Of a DNA stretch of 16,769 nucleotides, positions 6,456 to 13,605 are shown piece by piece. The notes under the pieces are model-generated. The model was not told the origin of the DNA. It saw only the letters and a list, made by a program, of their open reading frames with translations, and ran no database searches. The position numbers and the translations under genes were made by a program. Source of the DNA: JBBTCJ01 sp038043285 (GTDB lineage Bacteria; Planctomycetota; Phycisphaerae; UBA1845); NCBI GenBank assembly GCA_038043285.1, contig JBBTCJ010000125.1, forward strand, positions 1-16,769, given 5' to 3'. How positions within the stretch are numbered: the stretch's first letter is position 1; each line of letters begins with the position of its first letter.

Positions 6456-7559
6456 TCAGTACACGCCTTCCACGACCGGCACCGCGAACCCCGAAAACGG
6501 CCTCACGTCTCCCACGCCGTCCCACGGATACCGCTCACACGGCGGCTGTCGCATCCCCTCGTCGCGCTCCAGAAATCGCGGCATAAAGAACTCTTTCGTC
6601 AGCGTCGTCAGCCGCACCCGCCCAAGCTCACCGTACTCAACGATCCGTTCCGGTTGTTTCGGATCCACCACCTCGATCATCGCCCGCGGGCACGGCGGGT
6701 GATAGATGATGCTGTAGCGATCCGCCGGATCGAACGGCTTGTGGCACGCCAGGCCCATCAGCGTGTTGCCGTACGTCGGAACGAACTCGATCTTGCCTTC
6801 CAGCAGCTCCTCCCGCGCGAAGCGGTGAAACTGGGCCGTCAACTGCGTCCCGCCGCAGAAAACCCCCCTAATCCCCATGCGAACCAGCGACACCCGCTCG
6901 CAGATCGCGTCCAGTAGCTTCGGCGTGGTGAACAGGCATCGAATGTTCTCATGCGCCCGAAGAAGCGTCAGCCCCTGATTCACGACGTGGTCGCGGTACT
7001 CCGTCATCAGGTCCATTCGGCCCGACTTCACCAGCTTGACCACCCAACGCGGGTCGAGATCGACGTGAAAGCAGATGCCGCCGCGATGCTGGCAAAGGTG
7101 CTCGACGGCCATCCGCAGCCGCCGCGGGCCGGTCGGGCCGAGCATCAGCCAATCCGCCCCCCTGGGAAATCCTTCATCGGAAAGCGTCTCGCTGAACAGC
7201 TCGTAGTCGGTGCGGAAGTCGTCGATGTTGATCCGGCTCTTGGGCACACCGGTGCTGCCCCCGGTCTCGAAGATGTAGACCGGCTTCCCCGCCAGCCCCT
7301 TGGGAACCCATCGCCGCACCGGCCCGCCGCGCAACCACTCGTCCTCGAACGGGGGAAGCTTGTCGAGGTCGGCGTACGATTGGACTTGGTCGCGCGGATC
7401 CCACCCCAGCGTCCTGGCATACTCCAGCCAGAAGGGGCATCCCGTCTGCGGATCGAAGTGCCAGGCCACGATCCGCCGCGCGTGCGCGTCGAGCTGCTCC
7501 CGCGCCTGCCCAACGCGATCCCTAAACGTCTGCCCACCCGACGAATTCGAACCCGTCAT
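6456..7559 (-). CDS. ANL-superfamily adenylating enzyme, EhpF/LuxE-like
   Basis: A 367-aa relative of phenylacetate-CoA ligase and acyl-protein synthetases that would activate a carboxylic acid as acyl-AMP. Motifs: TGGSTGVPK (99-107, the ATP-binding A3 loop), FVPTYGNTLMG (259-269, the A5 motif) and GVGDVRP (348-354, the A7/A8 aspartate region). The protein stops 13 residues after GDVRP, so it lacks the C-terminal domain of about 110 residues that carries the catalytic Lys in full-length ANL enzymes. The A5 acidic residue of YGxTE is Leu here. EhpF of griseoluteic acid biosynthesis is a known atypical ANL member lacking that domain. The ATG at 7559 is preceded by GGGAGG four bases upstream, better than the in-frame GTG at 7583. 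It probably works with the ALDH-type reductase and Fe-ADH downstream. Confidence 0.8.
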   Translation of the reverse strand: MTGSNSSGGQTFRDRVGQAREQLDAHARRIVAWHFDPQTGCPFWLEYARTLGWDPRDQVQSYADLDKLPPFEDEWLRGGPVRRWVPKGLAGKPVYIFETGGSTGVPKSRINIDDFRTDYELFSETLSDEGFPRGADWLMLGPTGPRRLRMAVEHLCQHRGGICFHVDLDPRWVVKLVKSGRMDLMTEYRDHVVNQGLTLLRAHENIRCLFTTPKLLDAICERVSLVRMGIRGVFCGGTQLTAQFHRFAREELLEGKIEFVPTYGNTLMGLACHKPFDPADRYSIIYHPPCPRAMIEVVDPKQPERIVEYGELGRVRLTTLTKEFFMPRFLERDEGMRQPPCERYPWDGVGDVRPFSGFAVPVVEGVY

Positions 7560-7613
7560 CGCACCTCCCAACGGATCCCCCACCGTTCGCGCCGCGAAGG
7601 GTCGGGGACGGCC

Positions 7614-7725
7614 TTGAATCTACAATCGCCAGTCGACGCCACTCCCCCGTCCTCGGGGGAGAGGGAAGGGTGAGGGGGACGCCTTCAATCGTCAATCGTA
7701 AATCGACAATCGACAATCGACAATT
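7614..7725. repeat. Heptamer array (NNCAATC) split by a REP-like hairpin
   Basis: Six consecutive 7-bp units at 7684-7725 follow the pattern GACAATC, GTCAATC or close variants. Two to three more units of the same type lie at 7614-7634. Both stretches are preceded by GGACGGCCTT or GGACGCCTT, suggesting one array duplicated or split around an element at 7635-7683. That element contains the perfect 8-bp hairpin at 7642-7661 and a purine-rich tail. Confidence 0.75.
7642..7661. repeat. REP-like hairpin
   Basis: CTCCCCCG and CGGGGGAG pair perfectly around a TCCT loop. A purine-rich tail GAGGGAAGGGTGAGGGGGA follows. The combination of a CTCCC...GGGAG stem with a GGGTGAGGG tail resembles interspersed palindromic elements seen in many GC-rich bacterial genomes. 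Whether this genome has other copies cannot be seen from one window. Confidence 0.55.
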
Positions 7726-7747
7726 CCCCCCAGCGCCCCGGCGCGGG

Positions 7748-7782
7748 CGCGCGCTTCGCAACGCCCCCAAGCGAGCGCGCGC
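7748..7782. repeat. GC-rich inverted repeat
   Basis: CGCGCGCTTCGC (7748-7759) pairs with GCGAGCGCGCG (7771-7781) with a single bulged T, leaving an 11-base loop. The stem is almost entirely G-C and would be very stable. It sits within the leader region of the ANL gene and is followed on the plus strand by AAGTTATTTATG. No upstream plus-strand gene exists for it to terminate. Confidence 0.45.
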
Positions 7783-7881
7783 GAAGTTATTTATGCGGGA
7801 TCATCATGCGCCGCGCGGGCTTTCCTCCGTCGCGGTGGCCGCCCCAGACGTTACGGTGAACGACAATGGCTCACTCTTCTG

Positions 7882-7923
7882 ATTCCGCATTCCGCATTCG
7901 CCATTTCGCATTCGCCCTTCATC
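7882..7923. repeat. Heptamer array (ATTCCGC type)
   Basis: Six successive 7-bp units: two exact ATTCCGC, then ATTCGCC, ATTTCGC, ATTCGCC and a decayed CTTCATC. The region has no gene. The same period and a closely related core (ATTC plus three variable bases) occur in the arrays near 4275 and 12337. Confidence 0.7.
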
Positions 7924-8225
7924 TTCGCCCCGCGCGAAAGAAAATTGACGAAACGAACCCAATTTTCCCGCCTGGCCGCCCCGAAAACGCGGTTCCGCCG
8001 TGAAAACTAACCCAGAACATAGCTTCGTTGACCCGTGCGCCACGCAAGACGAACCCCTTACCCAAAGGGCGCCGCTCGTGCACTCGACGCGTGAGCCGGC
8101 CGGCGAAACCGACGCCTTCCCGCGACCTTGATCGGCAGTGGTCCAACGGCTACAAGTTCTTACTCGCCCTTGGGACCGCCGGTACGCCGTGCAGACCAAG
8201 GGGTGCGTGAAAGGAGCTTGATTCG

Positions 8226-8960
8226 ATGAACCGGGCCGTGCAATGCGCGTGCATGATGGTCTTCGCCATCGGGGCCTCCGCGGACGTGACCCACGGAGTC
8301 GCCGACGAGCGCGGAACGATCAAGGGCAAGATCGTCTTCAAGGGCGATCCGGCCAAGTACGAACCCCAACCGCTGGAAGCCGTGAAGGGCACCAATTGCG
8401 ACAACGGCACGCCGATGATGAGCGAAGAGGTTCTGCTCAACAAGGCCACAACGCCGACGACGATCCGCAACGTCGTGGTGTACCTCAAGGAGCGCCCGTT
8501 TGAGACGCCGCGAAACCTCCCGCGAACCTATGCGGTGATCGAGGCCAGGGACTGCCGCCTCGAGCCGCACGTCGTCGCGGTCCGCGCCGCCCAACGAGTC
8601 GACCTCAAAAACTCCGACGACCTCTCACACCAGTTCCGCCTTCTGTCGGTGAAGAACAAGATGCATGGGTTCGTCGTTCCCAGAAAGGGTTTGTCGATGG
8701 CCGTCAGCTTCGAAGCGGAGCCGCCGTTCCACGTCACCTCCGAGTTCTTCCCCTGGATGAGCGCCTGGCTTGCGGTGTTCGATCACCCCTATTTCCTCGT
8801 AACCGACACCGATGGGGCGTACGACTTCTCGGAGTTTCCGCCGGGCAAGTACCTCGTGGAAGCCTGGCACGAGAAGTTCGGCGTCAAGTCGATCACCGTT
8901 GAGCTGAAGGCGGGCGAGACCAAGCAGGTCGATATCGTCTTTGAACCGGACGCGAAGTAG
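8226..8960 (+). CDS. Exported cupredoxin-like / carboxypeptidase-regulatory protein
   Basis: A 244-aa protein with a hydrophobic N-terminus (CMMVFAIGASA, about 9-19) that looks like a short signal peptide, so it is probably periplasmic. The middle (about 78-190) matches a secreted family I know from planctomycetes, with a conserved DxxxHxxH-like region and a CDVHPWM copper-type loop. Here the equivalents are DDLSHQF (131-137) and SEFFPWMSAW (172-181): the His near 135 and the Met are kept, but Cys and His of the loop are Ser and Phe. The C-terminal segment DGAYDFSEFPPGKYLVEAWHEKFG (197-219) is a typical carboxypeptidase regulatory-like beta-sandwich. The ATG follows AAAGGAG ten bases upstream. 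It stands alone on its strand, convergent with gcvPB. The function is unknown, and it probably does not bind copper in the usual way. Confidence 0.8.
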   Translation: MNRAVQCACMMVFAIGASADVTHGVADERGTIKGKIVFKGDPAKYEPQPLEAVKGTNCDNGTPMMSEEVLLNKATTPTTIRNVVVYLKERPFETPRNLPRTYAVIEARDCRLEPHVVAVRAAQRVDLKNSDDLSHQFRLLSVKNKMHGFVVPRKGLSMAVSFEAEPPFHVTSEFFPWMSAWLAVFDHPYFLVTDTDGAYDFSEFPPGKYLVEAWHEKFGVKSITVELKAGETKQVDIVFEPDAK

Positions 8961-8967
8961 CGGATCA

Positions 8968-9015
8968 CCTTGCCCGCCTGGTGCCATGCCCACGCGACGC
9001 GAGGGTCGGGCAAGG
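8968..9015. terminator. Inverted repeat between convergent genes
   Basis: CCTTGCCCG (8968-8976) and CGGGCAAGG (9007-9015) are a perfect 9-bp inverted repeat with a 30-base loop, located between the convergent ends of the exported protein gene (8960) and gcvPB (9057). The position fits a bidirectional termination or 3'-end structure. The large loop and absence of T-runs make an intrinsic terminator uncertain. Confidence 0.4.
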
Positions 9016-9056
9016 CGGCCGACTTGTCGTCGATCGAGTACCCGGCAGCGCCGAGA

Positions 9057-10529
9057 CTACCGTTCCGCCCTCCATCGAACGTTGGGTTTGCGCGACGCGG
9101 CCACCTCGTCGAGCCGCCGCACCGGTGTGTTGTGCGGAGCGTTCTTCACCAGCTGCGCATCGCGCTGGATCTCGTCGGCGATCGTATGCATCACTTCGAC
9201 AAACCGGTCCAGCGTAGCCAGCGACTCCGTCTCTGTCGGTTCGATCATCAGGCAATGATGGATGGGCCAGGACATCGTCGGCGGATGGATGCCGTAGTCG
9301 ATGAGCCGCTTGGCGAGGTCAAGTTCTGTCACCCCGCTGTCGCCGAACTCGGGTACCAGAATGAACTCGTGCGCGTAGGGCGGCGGGAACGGGAGCGTGA
9401 AACGATCCTTAAGCCGGGCGGCAAGATAGTTGGCGTTGAGCACCGCCTTCTCGGCCACGTCGCGCAGTCCGTCGCTGCCCAGGGCACGGATGTAGGTGAA
9501 GGCCCTGACCAGCACGCCGATCTGCCCGAAAAACGATCGTACCTTGCCGATGGTTTGCGGGCGGTCGTCGCACCACGCGTACGTTCCGTCGGCCTTCTTC
9601 ACCACCTGCGGGATCGGCAGGAACGGTCGGAGATGTTCCGCGACCGCCACCGGACCGGCGCCCGGACCCCCGCCGCCGTGAGGCGTGCTGAAGGTCTTGT
9701 GGGTGTTGTAGTGCATGCAGTCGACGCCGAAATCTCCCGGGCGGGTCACGCCGAGGATGGCGTTCATGTTCGCCCCGTCGAGGTACAACTGAGCGCCCTT
9801 CGCGTGAACGATCTCGGCGATGTCGGCGATTTGTTCATCAAAGATGCCCGTGGTGTTGGGGTTGGTGATCATCAGGGCGGCCGTGTCCTCGTCGACCTTC
9901 GCGCGGAGGTCGTCGAGGTCGGCGCGGCCATCGGGCTTGGACCGGACCGACAGCGATTCGCGCCCGCAGATGGTGCAACTTGCGGGATTGGTCCCGTGGG
10001 CGCTGTCCGGGGCGAGGACTTTTCGGCGATTCTGCCCGCGGCCGGCGTGATACGCATTGATAATCATTAGCGCGGTCATCTCGCCGTGGGCCCCGGCGGC
10101 TGGTTGGAGCGTGACTTCGGACAAGCCCGCGATCTCCGCCAGGGCAACGCGCAGGCGATACAGCATTTCCAGCAACCCCTGCACCTCCGCATCGTCCTGG
10201 TAGGGGTGCACGTGAAGGAAACCAGGGAGGAATGCGACCCGCTCATTGATCCGCGGGTTGTACTTCATGGTGCAACTTCCGAGCGGGTAGAAGTTCCCGT
10301 CGATGCTGAAGCACCGATGGGCCAGCCGCGTGTAATGTCGCACCACGTCCAACTCGCCGACTTCGGGCAGCGGGGGCGGAGCATCGGCAAGCAAGGCCTG
10401 GGGAATGGCCGTCGCGGGGTCAACGGACGGAACGTCGGACTCCGGCAGGGAAGCGGCAGACAGTCCCGGCGAGCCGATCTCGAACAGCAGAGGTTGCGCG
10501 TCACCCAGCGCTTGGGGCACGATGTCCAT
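9057..10529 (-). CDS. gcvPB: Glycine dehydrogenase (decarboxylating) subunit 2
   Basis: This is the PLP-carrying half of the split P-protein of the glycine cleavage system. With GcvPA it decarboxylates glycine and passes the aminomethyl group to lipoyl-GcvH in the cytoplasm. From the ATG at 10529 the protein has 490 aa, the normal length. Diagnostic segments include YPLGSCTMKYNPR (108-120 counted from an upstream in-frame start 27 codons earlier), LQPAAGAHGE, DSAHGTNPA and the PLP-lysine motif HYNTHKTFSTPHGGGGPG with the Lys near residue 278 of the 490-aa form. I chose 10529 because family members begin with a short lead into LLFE..SPG and because AAGGTGAGGA lies upstream; in-frame starts at 10553 and 10610 are less likely. 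It is the last gene of the minus-strand group that begins with the exoribonuclease. Confidence 0.95.
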   Translation of the reverse strand: MDIVPQALGDAQPLLFEIGSPGLSAASLPESDVPSVDPATAIPQALLADAPPPLPEVGELDVVRHYTRLAHRCFSIDGNFYPLGSCTMKYNPRINERVAFLPGFLHVHPYQDDAEVQGLLEMLYRLRVALAEIAGLSEVTLQPAAGAHGEMTALMIINAYHAGRGQNRRKVLAPDSAHGTNPASCTICGRESLSVRSKPDGRADLDDLRAKVDEDTAALMITNPNTTGIFDEQIADIAEIVHAKGAQLYLDGANMNAILGVTRPGDFGVDCMHYNTHKTFSTPHGGGGPGAGPVAVAEHLRPFLPIPQVVKKADGTYAWCDDRPQTIGKVRSFFGQIGVLVRAFTYIRALGSDGLRDVAEKAVLNANYLAARLKDRFTLPFPPPYAHEFILVPEFGDSGVTELDLAKRLIDYGIHPPTMSWPIHHCLMIEPTETESLATLDRFVEVMHTIADEIQRDAQLVKNAPHNTPVRRLDEVAASRKPNVRWRAER

Positions 10530-10619
10530 CGAAGTCGTTGTCCTCACCTTCATGCCGGGCGACGGGCTGGTCGCCCGCGTCCGTTCGGATCTTGCCGTTG
10601 GAAGCGTCATGTTCCGTTT

Positions 10620-10934
10620 CTATTTCCGACTTTCCACGTCGCCCTTGGCACGCCCGTCGTCCTTACGTCCGGACCCGAAAGCAACGATCGGCGATCGCCA
10701 GAGTTCTTCCAGTTCGTATTCCGTCCCACATTCCGGACAGCGGCAGTGGGTCAGCCCGCGGAGGCTGTACCCACACTTCGGGCATACCGGCGGGCGCTCC
10801 CGCGCCTTCCGCCAACCCTTAACGTACCCATCCCGCCACACCAGGTAGATCGCCAGGAGCGTGAGGCCAATGGTCAGCAGCACCAGCAATCCGACGCCGA
10901 CGTCAATCCACGGTTGCCAGGGGCTACGCGGCAT
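10620..10934 (-). CDS. Small membrane protein with C4 zinc ribbon
   Basis: A 104-aa protein with one membrane helix (about 10-33, DVGVGLLVLLTIGLTLLAIY) followed by a basic cytoplasmic-type stretch and a zinc ribbon CPKCGYSLRGLTHCRCPECG (51-70), giving Cys pairs at 51/54 and 66/69, plus an extra Cys at 64. The CxxCGYxLRGL...CPECG form is very common in planctomycete proteins and serves here as a phylum marker. The ATG at 10934 lies inside the end of gcvPA (11-base overlap), so its translation is probably coupled to gcvPA; gcvPB starts 90 bases after its stop. A longer frame from 11132 only overlaps gcvPA and has no coding character. The role is unknown; the position between two subunits of one enzyme is unusual. 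Confidence 0.8.
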   Translation of the reverse strand: MPRSPWQPWIDVGVGLLVLLTIGLTLLAIYLVWRDGYVKGWRKARERPPVCPKCGYSLRGLTHCRCPECGTEYELEELWRSPIVAFGSGRKDDGRAKGDVESRK

Positions 10935-12264
10935 CGAGGGCAGCCGCCAACTCGTCGATCTCCGCGCGCGTCCGCTTCTCGGTGACGGCCACGAGGAAAC
11001 AGTCGGCGAAACACTTGTCGAACCGCGACAACGGGACGCCGCCGAGAAGGCCTCGCTTTCGGCACGCGTCCAGGGCGTGATCCACGCCCCGCGTGGTGCG
11101 GACCGCAAACTCCTTGAAAAACGGCGCGGCAAACGCCAACTCGTAACCTTTCAACCCGGCGATGCGCTGGGCAGCGTAATGCGCCTTGTCGAAGCACTGC
11201 GAGGCCGCCTTGGAAAGACCCTCCCTCCCCATGGCAGCCAGGTACACCGAAGCGCGGATCGCCAGCAAACCCTGATTGGTGCAGATATTGCTGGTGGCCC
11301 GCTCGCGCTTGATGTGCTGCTCGCGGGTTTGCAGGGCAAGGCAAAACGCCCGTCGCCCGTCCAAGTCCTTGCTCAACCCGACGACTCGGCCAGGCATCTT
11401 GCGAAGGTGCTTTTCGCGCGTGGCCAGAAGACCAAGGTACGGCCCGCCGTATTGCAACGGAATGCCCAGCGGCTGCCCCTCGCCCACCACGATGTCGGCG
11501 TCCAGTGCGCCGGGCGGTTTCAGCATCGCGCAAGCAATCGGATCGGTGGACACAATGGCCAGCGCTCCCGCCTCGTGAATCAGAGGGATCATCTTGTCCA
11601 GCCGTTCCACGCAGCCGAAAAAGTTCGGAGATTGAATGACGACCGCCGCCGTCTGATCGTCCACAACGTCGGCAAGCAACGATTCGTCCGCGACGCCGGA
11701 CCGGGAGGTCAGCGTCGTCAGCTCCGCCTCCTGCTGTCGCAGGTACGCCGCCAGCGCGCCGCGGGAATCGGGATGGACCGTGTCCACGACGAGCACGCGC
11801 CGTCGGCCGGTGATGCTCAGAGCCATGAGGACCGCCTCGGCCACGGCACTGGCGCTCTCATAAAGCGATGCGTTGGACACATCCATGCCGGTCAACATGC
11901 AGATCATGGTCTGAAACTCGTAGAAGAGCTGCAGAATGCCCTGCGACGCCTCCGCCTGATAGGGGGTGTAGGCCGTCAGGAATTCGCTTTGTCCGGTGGA
12001 CAACGCATCCACGACCGTGGGGATGAAGTGGTCATAGGCGCCGCCCCCGGCGAAACAAACCAGCTCGGTACAGTTCCTGTTGCGCGAGGCGAGGGCGGTC
12101 GTTTCGTTGAGCAGCTCCAGCTCGCTGATTCCGCGCGGGAGGTTCAGAGGCGCACGAAGTCTCAATCTTGGCGGAATGGTCGAGAAAAGATCCTCCACGC
12201 CGGCTGCGCCGATGCCGTCCAGCATGTGTCGTACGTTGTCGTCGGTCAGTTGGGTGTAACGCAT
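10924..12264 (-). CDS. gcvPA: Glycine dehydrogenase (decarboxylating) subunit 1
   Basis: The N-terminal half-protein of the split glycine decarboxylase; it forms the active P-protein with GcvPB. The 446-aa length is that of the family. Recognisable stretches are NRNCTELVCFAGGGAYDHFIPTVVD (62-86), the TAYTPYQAEASQGILQLFYEFQTMICMLTGMDVSNASLYE block (about 92-131), GEGQPLGIPLQYGGPYLGL and TREQHIKRERATSNICTNQ. It lacks the PLP lysine, as expected for this subunit. The ATG at 12264 is 96 bases after the exoribonuclease stop on the same strand, and the interval is filled by inverted heptamer repeats. The downstream zinc-ribbon gene starts inside its last codons. No glycine riboswitch is visible in the short leader. 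Confidence 0.95.
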   Translation of the reverse strand: MRYTQLTDDNVRHMLDGIGAAGVEDLFSTIPPRLRLRAPLNLPRGISELELLNETTALASRNRNCTELVCFAGGGAYDHFIPTVVDALSTGQSEFLTAYTPYQAEASQGILQLFYEFQTMICMLTGMDVSNASLYESASAVAEAVLMALSITGRRRVLVVDTVHPDSRGALAAYLRQQEAELTTLTSRSGVADESLLADVVDDQTAAVVIQSPNFFGCVERLDKMIPLIHEAGALAIVSTDPIACAMLKPPGALDADIVVGEGQPLGIPLQYGGPYLGLLATREKHLRKMPGRVVGLSKDLDGRRAFCLALQTREQHIKRERATSNICTNQGLLAIRASVYLAAMGREGLSKAASQCFDKAHYAAQRIAGLKGYELAFAAPFFKEFAVRTTRGVDHALDACRKRGLLGGVPLSRFDKCFADCFLVAVTEKRTRAEIDELAAALDAA

Positions 12265-12268
12265 AACA

Positions 12269-12364
12269 ACAATGCTGAATGCGGAATGCTGAATGTCAAA
12301 TGTGTACGATCCTGTTCGTCAAGCCGGTTGTTGCGTCATTCAACATTCGACATTCGACATTCAT
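12269..12364. repeat. Inverted pair of heptamer arrays between yhaM-like gene and gcvPA
   Basis: The left array (12269-12303) has five units of the form NGAATGC or similar; the right array (12337-12364) has four units CATTCNN. Because the cores are reverse complements, the two arrays face each other. On the minus-strand transcript, 12351-12363 can pair with 12290-12302 over 13 bp with one G-T pair and a 48-base loop. The right array includes the TGA stop codon of the upstream exoribonuclease (12361-12363); the left one ends five bases before the gcvPA start. Confidence 0.75.
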
Positions 12365-13350
12365 CCTTCCTTTCTGGTTCCCATCACGTCCACCTTGTAG
12401 ACCCTGGTTTCGATGGCCTTGTTGTAGTTCGTCCAGCGGCCTTGCGGGTCGCGGTCGTTTTCGATCTCCGTCAGGAACATGTGCACCTTGGCGTCGAGGT
12501 TGTCGAGGTAGTGGATGGCCATCGCTTCGGGGATCGCCGGAAGCTTGGGGCTTCCGAACTCATACTTCCCATGGTGACTGAGCACGATGTGTTCCAAAGC
12601 CCAACGGAGTTCCTGCGGGAACGGATTCCCCGTTTTTGCGGCCGCCGCGTCGGCCTTCTTGTCGATCCAGATGACCGCCTGGGCGATGTGTCCGAGGAGC
12701 TGCCCGTCGTCGGAGTAACCGATTGCGGTCTCAAAGGTCAGTTCGGTGGCCTTGCCGATGTCGTGCAGAAATACGCCGGCGAGCACCAGGTCAAGCGAGA
12801 GCTTGGGGTATCGTGGAACCACCACGAGGGCGAGTTCGAGCACCGAGAGCGTGTGTTCGAGCAGCCCGCCGATGTAGGCATGGTGCAGAGCGGCGGCGGC
12901 CGGGGCGCGACGAAACCGCTCGATCAGCGGCTGATCCTCGATGAACTCCCGGAGCAACGACTTCAACGGAGCGTCCTTGATGCCGCGGAGGATGTCCACG
13001 ACCCGCTTCCACATCACCTCCATGTCGTTCTTGGTCGTGGGAAGAAAATCGGCGTACTCGAAAGAACCTGATTCTGCCGGGCGCACCGCGTCGATAATGA
13101 ACTGCAAGTTTCCCTTGTAATTTTCTACTCTTCCTTTGAATCGCAGGAAGCCGCCTTCGGGCATCGACTGGAAGATTTCCTCGGTTGCCTGCCACATCCG
13201 GGCGACAAGTTGACCGGAGCGGTCCACCAGGACGGCGTGGATGTACAGGCTCCCCTGGGTAGTCGAGCGAAGATCCTTGGAGCGAACCAGGAAAACCTCG
13301 TCCTCGAGCCGCTCGCCCGGCTTGAGTTCGTTGATGAATCGGCGGGGCAC
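12361..13350 (-). CDS. OB-fold/HD-domain 3'-5' exoribonuclease, YhaM-like
   Basis: A 329-aa protein with the YhaM architecture. An N-terminal OB fold (about 5-90; LEDEVFLVRSKDLRSTTQGSLYIHAVLVDRSG) likely binds nucleic acid. A C-terminal HD hydrolase domain (about 150-300) shows HHAYIGGLLEHT (156-167), the HD pair H196-D197 in FLHDIGKATEL, SHHGKYEFGSP (259-268) and D286 in YLDNLDAKV. YhaM from Bacillus is a metal-dependent 3'-5' exonuclease acting on short RNA in the cytoplasm, and its length is close to this. I chose the GTG at 13350 because CAGGAG lies six bases upstream and the protein then begins MPRRFINELKPGE, like the family. Longer frames reaching 13953 run into the divergent phosphofructokinase gene and are not coding. 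It could be the first gene of the gcv transcript. Confidence 0.88.
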   Translation of the reverse strand: MPRRFINELKPGERLEDEVFLVRSKDLRSTTQGSLYIHAVLVDRSGQLVARMWQATEEIFQSMPEGGFLRFKGRVENYKGNLQFIIDAVRPAESGSFEYADFLPTTKNDMEVMWKRVVDILRGIKDAPLKSLLREFIEDQPLIERFRRAPAAAALHHAYIGGLLEHTLSVLELALVVVPRYPKLSLDLVLAGVFLHDIGKATELTFETAIGYSDDGQLLGHIAQAVIWIDKKADAAAAKTGNPFPQELRWALEHIVLSHHGKYEFGSPKLPAIPEAMAIHYLDNLDAKVHMFLTEIENDRDPQGRWTNYNKAIETRVYKVDVMGTRKEG

Positions 13351-13605
13351 CCCGAACTCCTGTTGGCAGGCACGCCGGAAACGGGACCGACCCGCCGCCG
13401 ACGCCGTGAGGCCGAAGAGTAGGGTGACTTGGGGGTAATAGCAAGGCGGACGAGGGGCTCGCGTCCGACGGATCGGCGGTGTCTTTGGCTGCCCGTTCCA
13501 CGGAGGTCGATCGACCCGGGGCGGCGGCGATCCGATAATACGGGAAGGCCGCACGCAGAGAGGTCTGCGCGGGGGGAAAGCACCGCAGGTGAGGATCATG
13601 CAACT

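Larger units (their letters stand above)
7560..8225. other. Repeat-rich non-coding region between divergent genes
   Basis: This 666-bp region separates the start of the minus-strand ANL gene from the start of the plus-strand secreted protein. I see no gene in it. It holds two heptamer arrays (7614-7725 and 7882-7923), a G/C hairpin within the first array and a very GC-rich inverted repeat at 7748-7782. From about 7930 to 8200 I recognise no motif. The promoters of both flanking genes should lie here but are not identifiable by eye. Confidence 0.65.

Noticed and set aside
8970..10070. 366-codon plus-strand open frame opposite gcvPB
   Set aside because: Antisense to a highly conserved enzyme and without coding character.
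12265..12360. Glycine riboswitch ahead of gcvPA
   Set aside because: The 96-base interval is made of heptamer repeats and lacks the conserved glycine aptamer core; it is also too short for the usual tandem aptamer.
10861..13071. Very long plus-strand open frame (736 codons) opposite gcvPA and the exoribonuclease gene
   Set aside because: It is the antisense shadow of two well-recognised minus-strand genes in GC-rich DNA. It has no recognisable domain and crosses their intergenic repeats.
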